From Bacteroidota bacterium (GTDB lineage Bacteria > Bacteroidota > Bacteroidia > Bacteroidales > Prolixibacteraceae), in NCBI GenBank assembly GCA_023488865.1, contig JAMDDG010000246.1, positions 1 to 5,100 on the forward strand: a stretch of DNA of 5,100 bases. Direction: 5' to 3'. The notes under the pieces are model-generated. The model was not told the DNA's origin. It ran no database searches and saw only the letters and a program-made list of their open reading frames with translations. Below, piece by piece: positions 1 through 4,920 of this stretch. Within the stretch, counting starts at the first letter, position 1. Each line of letters begins with the position of its first letter. The translations under genes and the position numbers were made by a program.

Positions 1-165
1 AAAAATGCAATGGAGAAGCTGGGCCTCTCGGCCAGGGCCTACGACCGGATACTGAAAGTGGCCCGTACAATTGCTGACCTGGAAGGAGTTGAAAGTATCC
101 AGCCTGATCACCTGGGGGAGGCAATCCAATACAGGAGTTTGGATAGGGAAGGATGGGGGTCTTAA
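1..165 (+). CDS. yifB: YifB/ComM-family Mg chelatase-like AAA+ ATPase, C-terminal fragment
   Basis: The gene enters from the left edge in frame 1 and stops at TAA 163-165, leaving 54 residues. The fragment contains LSARAYDRILKVARTIADL (residues 9-27) and ends with HLGEAIQYRSLDR. This is the hallmark C-terminal helical domain (Mg_chelatase_C) of YifB/ComM proteins, including the sensor-2-like arginine helix. Family knowledge: these are cytoplasmic hexameric AAA+ ATPases related to the magnesium chelatase subunit ChlI. ComM acts as a branch-migration helicase during natural transformation in some bacteria, while the role in most Bacteroidota is unknown. The Walker motifs and N-terminal Lon-like domain lie outside the window, so their integrity cannot be judged. 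The stop is followed by AT-rich DNA with no clear GC-rich terminator. The assignment rests on a short but highly characteristic tail. Confidence 0.88.
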   Translation, partial: KNAMEKLGLSARAYDRILKVARTIADLEGVESIQPDHLGEAIQYRSLDREGWGS

Positions 166-200
166 GCGATTGGTAAACAATTTTTTACGAAATTTATTAA

Positions 201-216
201 GTTGATTTGAATCAAC
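201..216. promoter_or_regulatory. 16-bp near-palindrome, possible operator
   Basis: Perfect 7-bp inverted arms, GTTGATT and AATCAAC, are separated by TG. The site lies 126 bp upstream of the DUF1080 start in an otherwise AT-rich, structure-poor gap. A 2-nt spacer is too tight for an RNA hairpin loop, and no T-run follows, so a dimeric repressor or activator site is a better guess than a terminator. No regulator gene is in view, and chance occurrence in AT-rich DNA is possible. Confidence 0.25.
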
Positions 217-230
217 AATGGTCTATTTAT

Positions 231-251
231 AAAAAAAAAAGATATTTTTTT
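231..251. other. A-tract/T-tract block in the yifB to DUF1080 gap
   Basis: Ten consecutive A (231-240) are followed by GATA and then seven T (245-251, counting the T run). Such phased homopolymer tracts usually bend or stiffen DNA and can sit near promoters. The T-run could also weakly help end yifB transcription, but there is no GC stem before it. No convincing Bacteroidota -33/-7 promoter could be fixed in 166-341. Confidence 0.25.
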
Positions 252-341
252 GTTTCAATCCACAGTTTTTAATGGGGCGAGCCAGAAATATTTTAAAAAA
301 TTTGCTAATATTGGACAACGCTAAATTGCTGAATAAACGAC

Positions 342-1058
342 ATGAAGGTGCAGTATCTTTTAAGAGGGTTTAGTTTTCTGGTTATTTTATTGATGATGAC
401 ACAGCTCATCAATGCACAAAAATCCAATTCACTCACAGTGAAAGAAAAAAAGCATGGTTGGGTACTCTTGTTTGACGGTAAAACCACAAACGGTTGGATG
501 ACCCCAGGCGGTAAGCCGGTACCTGCCGGATGGGAGGTGAAGGACGGCTGTATCTCTACTGTTAAAGGCGGTAAAGGCGGCGACATTGTGACGGTCGACG
601 AATACAAGGATTTTGAATTTTCGGTTGATTTCAATATCGTACCTGGCTGTAACAGTGGGATCAAGTACTTTTATACCAAATATGCGAAAGGCGGCAATTT
701 GGGAATGGAATACCAGATCCTGGATGATAAACTGGCAGAGGACAATAAAAAGGACAATCATCTTTGTGGTTCATTCTACGATGTCCTGCCACCAAATATT
801 GCTGAAAAAAAAGTGAATTCACCGGGTCAGTGGAACACAATCCTCATTGTAGCAAAAGGGAAAAAAGTTGAGCATTGGTTGAACGGTAAAAAGATCCTGG
901 AATTCACACGGGGAAGTAAAAGTTTTACGGATGCAGTTGCCAAGAGCAAATTCAGTAAAACGGAACCAGCTTTCGGGATGGTAGATAAGGGGCGTATCCT
1001 TTTGCAGGAGCATGGTGGTGTTGTATCATTTAGAAATATCAAAATTAAATCATTATAA
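342..1058 (+). CDS. Secreted 3-keto-disaccharide hydrolase domain (DUF1080) protein
   Basis: This 238-residue protein has a Sec signal peptide: K2 and R8, a hydrophobic stretch at about residues 9-22 (FSFLVILLMM) and likely type I cleavage after INA (residues 23-25) or just beyond. No lipobox cysteine is present, so it is probably soluble in the periplasm. The rest is one DUF1080/PF06439 beta-sandwich domain, resembling LamG/concanavalin-type folds, with the usual landmarks: LFDGKTTNGW (43-52), DIVTVDEYKDFEFSVDF (81-97), CNSGI (103-107), EYQILDD (123-129), SFYD (144-147), HWLNG (178-182) and the C-terminal GRILLQEHGG plus FRNIKI (217-235). Family knowledge: PF06439 is named for hydrolysis of 3-keto-disaccharides. 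The length is normal for a single-domain member. The first gene of a two-gene unit, it sits 8 bp before a Gfo/Idh/MocA oxidoreductase that could supply the 3-keto substrate. The substrate cannot be read from sequence. The start is supported by the signal peptide; there is no Shine-Dalgarno, as is usual in Bacteroidota. Confidence 0.9.
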   Translation: MKVQYLLRGFSFLVILLMMTQLINAQKSNSLTVKEKKHGWVLLFDGKTTNGWMTPGGKPVPAGWEVKDGCISTVKGGKGGDIVTVDEYKDFEFSVDFNIVPGCNSGIKYFYTKYAKGGNLGMEYQILDDKLAEDNKKDNHLCGSFYDVLPPNIAEKKVNSPGQWNTILIVAKGKKVEHWLNGKKILEFTRGSKSFTDAVAKSKFSKTEPAFGMVDKGRILLQEHGGVVSFRNIKIKSL

Positions 1059-1066
1059 ATTTAGCT

Positions 1067-2407
1067 ATGGATAACAGACGCGATTTTATCAAAAAATCAG
1101 CTGCCTCGTCAGCTGGAATTGTAATCGGCGCAACTGCGTTTAGTGCAAAAAATTACGCTAATATCATCGGTGCCAACGACAGGATTCATGTTGCAATTAT
1201 TGGCGTGAATGGTCGTGGAAACAGCATGGCAGGGACTTTCGCCAAACAGAAAAACACGGAAGTTTCCTGTATTTGCGATGTTGACTCAAGGGCAATTCCC
1301 AAAGCCATGAAATCAGTGGCAAAAGCCGGGCAGGAATCCACACCAAAATCTGAGAAAGATTGCCGCAAGGTGATGGAAGACAAATCAATTGATGCGATTT
1401 ACATTGCAACCCCCGACCACTGGCATGCACCCCTCACCATCATGGGTTGCCAGGCAGGTAAACATGTTTATGTAGAAAAACCAGTAAGCCACAATCCGAG
1501 GGAAGGCGAGTTGGCCATAGAAGCTGCACGCAAATACAACCGCGTGGTACAGATGGGCGCCACGCGCCGTTCAGCGCCTGTGCTTACACAAGGAATTCAA
1601 AAACTGCACGAAGGGATAATTGGTCGGGTTTATCTGGCCAAAACATGGTACACCAATAACCGCAAGCCAAACTTCTTCAAAGCAGGGCAGGTTCCTGAAT
1701 GGCTCGATTATGAATTGTGGCAGGGTCCCGCACCGCGCGCTCCTTACTTGGATGGTCTGATTCACTACAATTGGCACTGGAAATGGGAATATGGTACCGG
1801 TGAAGCATTGAACAATGGTACCCACGAAGTGGATGTCGCCCGTTGGGGATTAGGAGTCGATTTCCCAACCCGCGTTACATCCGTTGGTGGAAGATATCAT
1901 TACAAAGATGATTGGCAAACTCCCGACACTCAAATTGTTACCATGGATTTTCCTGGCCGCGTCTCTCTAATGTGGGAATCCAGGAGCTCAAACGGAAGGC
2001 AAATCGAAGGAAGGGACCGTGGGATTATTTTCTACGGAGACAAGGGAAGCCTCGATACCGGAGGTGACAGCTATAAAGTATATGACAATGATGGAAAATT
2101 GTTGGACGAAGTAAAATCACTGATTGTTGAAGGCCCTCTTGAAGGCCGGAACACAGCCAGCCCAAGTTTGGGAATGGATAGCCTTCACGTAGCCGACTTC
2201 CTGGATGCCATCCGGAAAAGCCGTCGCCCTAATTGTGATGTGGAAATTGGATATAAGAGCGTGGTTTCTATGCTGTTGGGGAACATCTCCTGGCGTGTGG
2301 GACGTGACTTGAAAATTGATCCTAAAAACGGGCACATCCTTGACGATAAAGAAGCTCAAAAGCTTTGGGGCCGTACCTACGAAAAAGGTTGGGAACCAAA
2401 AGTATAA
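1067..2407 (+). CDS. Tat-exported Gfo/Idh/MocA family NAD(P)-dependent oxidoreductase
   Basis: This 446-residue protein begins with a twin-arginine signal: RRDFIKK (4-10), then a mild hydrophobic stretch to about residue 26. A Rossmann domain follows, with HVAIIGVNGRGN (41-52, the G-x-x-G-R-G dinucleotide loop), CDVDSR after the second strand (70-75) and ATPDHWH (114-120). The EKP motif (137-139) supplies the family's catalytic lysine K138. The C-terminal substrate domain carries WQGPAP (218-223), HWKWEYGTGE and NGTHEVDVARW (250-260), where H253 and D256 are likely active-site residues. Known members oxidise or reduce sugar hydroxyls; the related ThuB makes 3-keto disaccharides. The similarly Tat-exported GH109 NAD-dependent glycosidases were considered, but those I recall lack the EKP lysine, so a dehydrogenase is favoured. 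Tat export suggests folding with cofactor bound in the cytoplasm, as for Zymomonas glucose-fructose oxidoreductase. The gene is 8 bp downstream of the DUF1080 gene, so they are almost certainly co-transcribed. It ends with tandem stops TAATAA. The exact substrate is unknown. Confidence 0.9.
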   Translation: MDNRRDFIKKSAASSAGIVIGATAFSAKNYANIIGANDRIHVAIIGVNGRGNSMAGTFAKQKNTEVSCICDVDSRAIPKAMKSVAKAGQESTPKSEKDCRKVMEDKSIDAIYIATPDHWHAPLTIMGCQAGKHVYVEKPVSHNPREGELAIEAARKYNRVVQMGATRRSAPVLTQGIQKLHEGIIGRVYLAKTWYTNNRKPNFFKAGQVPEWLDYELWQGPAPRAPYLDGLIHYNWHWKWEYGTGEALNNGTHEVDVARWGLGVDFPTRVTSVGGRYHYKDDWQTPDTQIVTMDFPGRVSLMWESRSSNGRQIEGRDRGIIFYGDKGSLDTGGDSYKVYDNDGKLLDEVKSLIVEGPLEGRNTASPSLGMDSLHVADFLDAIRKSRRPNCDVEIGYKSVVSMLLGNISWRVGRDLKIDPKNGHILDDKEAQKLWGRTYEKGWEPKV

Positions 2408-2433
2408 TAACTTTTACAGGAAACTTAAATGAG

Positions 2434-2471
2434 AAAGAGGCCGTCCAGAACTTTAGGGACGGCCTCTTTTT
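2434..2471 (+). terminator. Intrinsic terminator after the DUF1080-oxidoreductase operon
   Basis: A perfect 13-bp stem pairs AAAGAGGCCGTCC (2434-2446) with GGACGGCCTCTTT (2457-2469) around a 10-nt loop. The right arm runs into five T (2467-2471). It starts 27 bp after the oxidoreductase stop and precedes the separately transcribed pyrophosphatase gene. The opposite strand has only a short T run after the stem, so any reverse activity would be weak. Confidence 0.93.
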
Positions 2472-2524
2472 GTTAAATGAATAGCTCTTTCTCACATGCA
2501 TTTTTGCATTTTGAACCCTATTAA

Positions 2525-2540
2525 GTGTGTTTATTCACAC
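2525..2540. repeat. Short inverted repeat in the ppa leader region
   Basis: GTGTG (2525-2529) and CACAC (2536-2540) flank TTTATT, 68 bp before the pyrophosphatase start. It could be a weak hairpin or an operator half-site pair. Five-bp arms are short enough to arise by chance. The rest of 2472-2607 is AT-rich and must hold the ppa promoter, because the terminator isolates it from upstream genes, but no good match to the Bacteroidota -33/-7 consensus stands out. Confidence 0.2.
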
Positions 2541-2607
2541 CAATCAATTATCGACAACAATCGAACCAAATTAAGCTTATCATTGTAAAAAGTTTAAAAA
2601 GAGAGTT

Positions 2608-3282
2608 ATGGCCGACAAATTTTCTGACCCTATTGGACGATTGATGGGATTACGCTATAAATCACACCCATGGCATGGCGTATACATTGGCAAAAATGCA
2701 CCTGAAAAGGTGACTGCTTTTATAGAAGTAGTACCAACCGACACTGTAAAATATGAGGTTGACAAAGAGACCGGATACCTAAAAATTGATCGGCCCCAGC
2801 AATTTTCGAGTGTATGTCCTGCTTTGTACGGTTTTATTCCGCAGACTTATTGCGGTAAACTGGTAGGCGACTTATGCTCCAAAAAAACCGGTAAAAAAGG
2901 GGTCAAAGGAGACGGCGACCCGATCGATATCGTGGTTTTGACGGAAAAATCGATCCATCACGGTGATATTTTGGTAACGGCCAAACCCATTGGCGGATTG
3001 AGAATGATTGATGGAGACGAAGCGGACGACAAAATTATCGCCGTTTTAAACAATGACTTTGTCTATGGCCATTTTAATTCCCTGGAAGACGTGCCAATAC
3101 ATATCATCACCCGTTTGCGCCACTATTTTTTGACCTATAAAGATTTACCCGGAGAAGAGGGAAATACGGTTATTGAAGCTGTTTACGACCGGGAAGAAGC
3201 TTTGGAGGTGATCCGGACTTCCAAACAGGACTACAGCAATCGCTTTAACAATCTGGGGAAAATGCTGGTGATGGAGGATTGA
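2608..3282 (+). CDS. ppa: Family I soluble inorganic pyrophosphatase
   Basis: This 224-residue cytoplasmic enzyme hydrolyses PPi to two phosphates, with Mg2+, pulling biosynthetic reactions forward. The family I signature GDGDPID (101-107) gives metal ligands D102, D104 and D107. A second acidic cluster, DGDEADDK (135-142), places D135, D140 and K142 at the spacing of E. coli D97, D102 and K104. HYFLTYKDL (172-180) gives the phosphate-binding Tyr-Lys pair Y177-K178, and LYGFIPQTYCG (73-83) is the conserved strand before the signature. It is longer than the roughly 175-residue E. coli enzyme, with an N-terminal SHPWHGVYIG segment and a Lys/Gly-rich insert at about 84-100. That layout resembles the Bacteroidota/Chlamydiae-type enzymes I recall. 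There is no signal peptide or membrane segment. The start has no strong ribosome site (AGAGAG lies just upstream), but the reading frame and N-terminal match support it. It is monocistronic, isolated by the upstream terminator and converging on folA. Confidence 0.95.
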   Translation: MADKFSDPIGRLMGLRYKSHPWHGVYIGKNAPEKVTAFIEVVPTDTVKYEVDKETGYLKIDRPQQFSSVCPALYGFIPQTYCGKLVGDLCSKKTGKKGVKGDGDPIDIVVLTEKSIHHGDILVTAKPIGGLRMIDGDEADDKIIAVLNNDFVYGHFNSLEDVPIHIITRLRHYFLTYKDLPGEEGNTVIEAVYDREEALEVIRTSKQDYSNRFNNLGKMLVMED

Positions 3283-3304
3283 AGCAGAAAGCAGGGGCTT
3301 TTTG

Positions 3305-3342
3305 GAAATATGAAAATATGAAAATGTGGAAATGTGAAAATG
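3305..3342. repeat. Degenerate tandem repeat, about 7-9-bp GAAAATRTG units
   Basis: Just downstream of ppa the + strand reads as five consecutive variants of one unit: GAAATAT, GAAAATAT, GAAAATGTG, GAAATGT and GAAAATG. The units vary in length by one or two bases, so the array looks like a slipped or decayed simple repeat. It sits between convergent genes and is not part of a convincing coding region. Confidence 0.6.
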
Positions 3343-3400
3343 AAACGGGCCATGGCAAATCTTTTGGCACACAGGAGAATGTTTATCGGAGCGTCAATCG

Positions 3401-3428
3401 AAAATCGAAAATCCAAAATCCAAAATTG
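3401..3428. repeat. Heptamer tandem repeat AAAATC(G/C)
   Basis: Four tandem 7-bp units occur: AAAATCG (3401-3407), AAAATCC (3408-3414), AAAATCC (3415-3421) and AAAATTG (3422-3428), preceded by a partial AATCG (3396-3400). It lies in the non-coding gap between the convergent ppa and folA genes, 55 bp from the end of folA. Similar AAAATC-rich runs are familiar between genes in Bacteroidota and cyanobacteria (from memory). The rest of the 3283-3482 gap has only weak hairpins (for example GGTCC/GGACC at 3440-3451), and no clear terminator was found for either gene. Confidence 0.65.
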
Positions 3429-3482
3429 TCCCTTCGATGGGTCCAGGGACCGCGAGCTGTAATCAGCAATTATTGCCTTTAT

Positions 3483-3977
3483 TTATTTTCTGACCAGATC
3501 CAGGTATGAATAGTAAAATCCATTCTTTTCATCATAAAGATCTTCCCGGGAGCTTTCTGTCCATTCGGAAAAATCAATAGCCGGGAAGAAAGTATCTGCT
3601 TCCATATCTTTGTGAACCAGGGTAAGGTAGAGCCTTCCTGCTAAGGGATAGAACTGTTTGTAAATCATTCCGCCCCCAATAACAAATGCTTCGGGTTCAT
3701 TTTGAACAAGAGCAATGGCCTCCTCAATCGATTCGGCGGACTCGCATCCGCTAAATGTTTCTCCCGGAACATCCGTTACCACGATATTCCGCCTGTTAGG
3801 CAGCGGTGCCCTGGGCAGAGAGAAAAAGGTGCGTTTGCCCATTATAAGCGCTTTCCCGGTAGTGATTTTTTTGAAACGTTTCAAGTCATTGGGAAGATGG
3901 AAAAGCAGATCGTTGTTCAATCCGATGGCAAAATTCTTGGCTACTGCCACGATAATGGATATATTGGAGTGAGTCAT
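3483..3977 (-). CDS. folA: Dihydrofolate reductase
   Basis: This 164-residue cytoplasmic enzyme reduces dihydrofolate to tetrahydrofolate with NADPH and is the target of trimethoprim. Counting from the chosen ATG (3975-3977), it shows ISIIVAVA (6-13), IGLNNDLL (18-25), the substrate segment LPNDLKRFKKIT (28-39) with catalytic acid D31 (equivalent to E. coli D27), the cofactor motif MGKRT (46-50), LPNRRNIVV (59-67) and IGGGMIY (100-106). Length is normal (E. coli has 159). F26 occupies the place of the usual tryptophan (E. coli W22). The frame stays open upstream to a TTG at 3996-3998, which would add seven residues (MEEKQAN). I prefer the ATG because family members normally start just before the first strand, and both starts lack a strong ribosome site. 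It is downstream of thyA on the same strand with a 141-bp gap. Together they recycle the dihydrofolate made by ThyA. Co-transcription is likely, though the gap could hold a second promoter. Confidence 0.95.
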   Translation of the reverse strand: MTHSNISIIVAVAKNFAIGLNNDLLFHLPNDLKRFKKITTGKALIMGKRTFFSLPRAPLPNRRNIVVTDVPGETFSGCESAESIEEAIALVQNEPEAFVIGGGMIYKQFYPLAGRLYLTLVHKDMEADTFFPAIDFSEWTESSREDLYDEKNGFYYSYLDLVRK

Positions 3978-4020
3978 ATTCGCTTGTTTTTCTTCCAATT
4001 ACTATAAGATTTAGATACTG

Positions 4021-4060
4021 TTTGAAATAGGTAGAAATAGTTTGAAATAAATAGAAATAA
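4021..4060. repeat. Four tandem decamers (NNNGAAATAR) between thyA and folA
   Basis: Four 10-bp units follow without interruption on the + strand: TTTGAAATAG, GTAGAAATAG, TTTGAAATAA and ATAGAAATAA. Equivalently, a 20-bp unit is repeated twice with 17 of 20 positions identical. All units share the core GAAATA. The array fills the centre of the gap between the thyA stop and folA start, so on the transcribed strand it lies in the leader of folA, about 43 bp before the ATG. The 10-bp period is close to one DNA helical turn. It may be a simple-sequence array or a multi-site protein target. Confidence 0.75.
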
Positions 4061-4118
4061 TTGGGTCTGGCTGAAATGTACAATACTGAAAATCTAATAT
4101 TTCCATTTATTTCATCTT

Positions 4119-4913
4119 TCATACCGATACATCTCCTTTGATATGCGGATGTGCCAGATATCCGACCAGTTCAAAATCTTCATATTTGAAATTGAAGATA
4201 CTTTTTACCTCCGGATTGATTTTCATCTGAGGCAGCGGGTAAGGCTCGCGGGTGAGCTGTAGCCTGACCTGATCTAAATGGTTGTTGTAGATGTGGGCAT
4301 CGCCGAAGGTATGCACAAAATCGCCCGGCTTTAATCCTGTAACCTGGGCAACCATCAGCGTGAGCAGGGCGTACGAGGAAATATTGAAGGGAACGCCCAG
4401 AAAAACATCGGCGCTGCGCTGGTACAACTGGCAGGAGAGCTTTCCGTCGTTGACATAAAACTGGAACAACAGATGACAGGGGGGGAGTTTCATTTTGTCT
4501 AAATCCCCCACATTCCAGGCGCTAACGATCAACCTCCTGGAGAAAGGATTGTTTTTGATCTGGTCGATCAGTTGGGCGATCTGGTCGATCTCCCTGCCAT
4601 CGGGAGCAGACCACGAACGCCATTGATGTCCATATACCGGTCCCAGATCGCCGTTTTCATCCGCCCATTCGTTCCAGATTTTCACCCCGTTATCCTGAAG
4701 ATATTTTACATTGGTATCCCCGTTCAGGAACCACAGAAGTTCATGAATGATCGATTTTAGGTGAAGTTTCTTGGTAGTTATTACTGGAAATCCTTTCGCA
4801 AGATCGAAACGCATTTGGTAGCCAAACTGGCTGATCGTGCCCGTACCGGTACGGTCCGAACGTGCATTTCCTGATTCGAGCAGGTGGCTTAGCAGGTCTA
4901 AATATTGTTGCAT
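4119..4913 (-). CDS. thyA: Thymidylate synthase (ThyA type)
   Basis: At 264 residues it has the same length and numbering as E. coli ThyA. It methylates dUMP to dTMP using 5,10-methylene-tetrahydrofolate as carbon and hydride donor, releasing dihydrofolate. The visible active-site residues are R21 in SDRTGTGT, E58 in HELLWFLNGDTN, W80, Y94 in GPVYGHQWR, the R126-R127 phosphate-binding pair in FSRRL, the nucleophile C146 in LPPCHLLFQFYV, R166-S167-A168-D169 in YQRSADVFLGVPFN, N177, and H207/Y209 in DAHIYNNH. All key positions are intact, so the enzyme should be active. The start ATG (4911-4913) matches the family's usual N-terminus (MQQYLDLL). It begins 7 bp after a UVR-motif gene and precedes folA, its metabolic partner, on the same strand. 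The stop TGA overlaps an out-of-context ATG (ATGA at 4119-4122) that opens only a spurious frame. No signal peptide, so it is cytoplasmic. Confidence 0.98.
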   Translation of the reverse strand: MQQYLDLLSHLLESGNARSDRTGTGTISQFGYQMRFDLAKGFPVITTKKLHLKSIIHELLWFLNGDTNVKYLQDNGVKIWNEWADENGDLGPVYGHQWRSWSAPDGREIDQIAQLIDQIKNNPFSRRLIVSAWNVGDLDKMKLPPCHLLFQFYVNDGKLSCQLYQRSADVFLGVPFNISSYALLTLMVAQVTGLKPGDFVHTFGDAHIYNNHLDQVRLQLTREPYPLPQMKINPEVKSIFNFKYEDFELVGYLAHPHIKGDVSV

Positions 4914-4920
4914 GGCTTAA

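Noticed and set aside
301..329. Possible Bacteroidota promoter, TTTG (301-304) and TAAATTGC (322-329)
   Set aside because: The -7 element matches TAnnTTTG poorly and the implied transcript would begin only a few bases before the start codon.
2578..2585. TATCATTG as a -7 element for ppa
   Set aside because: It has one mismatch to TAnnTTTG, but there is no TTG-type -33 element at the right distance upstream.
3305..3428. CRISPR array
   Set aside because: Units are 7-9 bp, directly adjacent and without unique spacers, so this is simple tandem repetition.
3428..3451. Hairpins such as GTCCC/GGGAC and GGTCC/GGACC as a bidirectional terminator
   Set aside because: The stems are only 5 bp, mutually exclusive, and not followed by a T-run on either strand.
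3279..3509. 76-codon + strand open frame overlapping the end of ppa and of folA
   Set aside because: Its translation is mostly the two tandem arrays read through (KYENMKMWKCENE and RKSKIQNPK), it overlaps real genes at both ends, and it has no recognisable domain.
3978..3998. Seven-residue N-terminal extension of DHFR from a TTG start
   Set aside because: DHFRs normally begin just before the first strand, and the ATG at 3975-3977 does this; the TTG extension (EEKQAN) adds nothing conserved. It cannot be fully excluded.
3886..4122. 78-codon minus-strand frame whose ATG overlaps the thyA stop (ATGA)
   Set aside because: The ATGA overlap looks like translational coupling, but the frame translates the decamer array (YFYLFQTISTYFKQYL) and then runs out of frame into folA; no family resemblance.
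4572..4760. 62-codon + strand frame inside thyA
   Set aside because: It lies wholly antisense within a strongly conserved thyA gene and has no recognisable features; it is a shadow frame.
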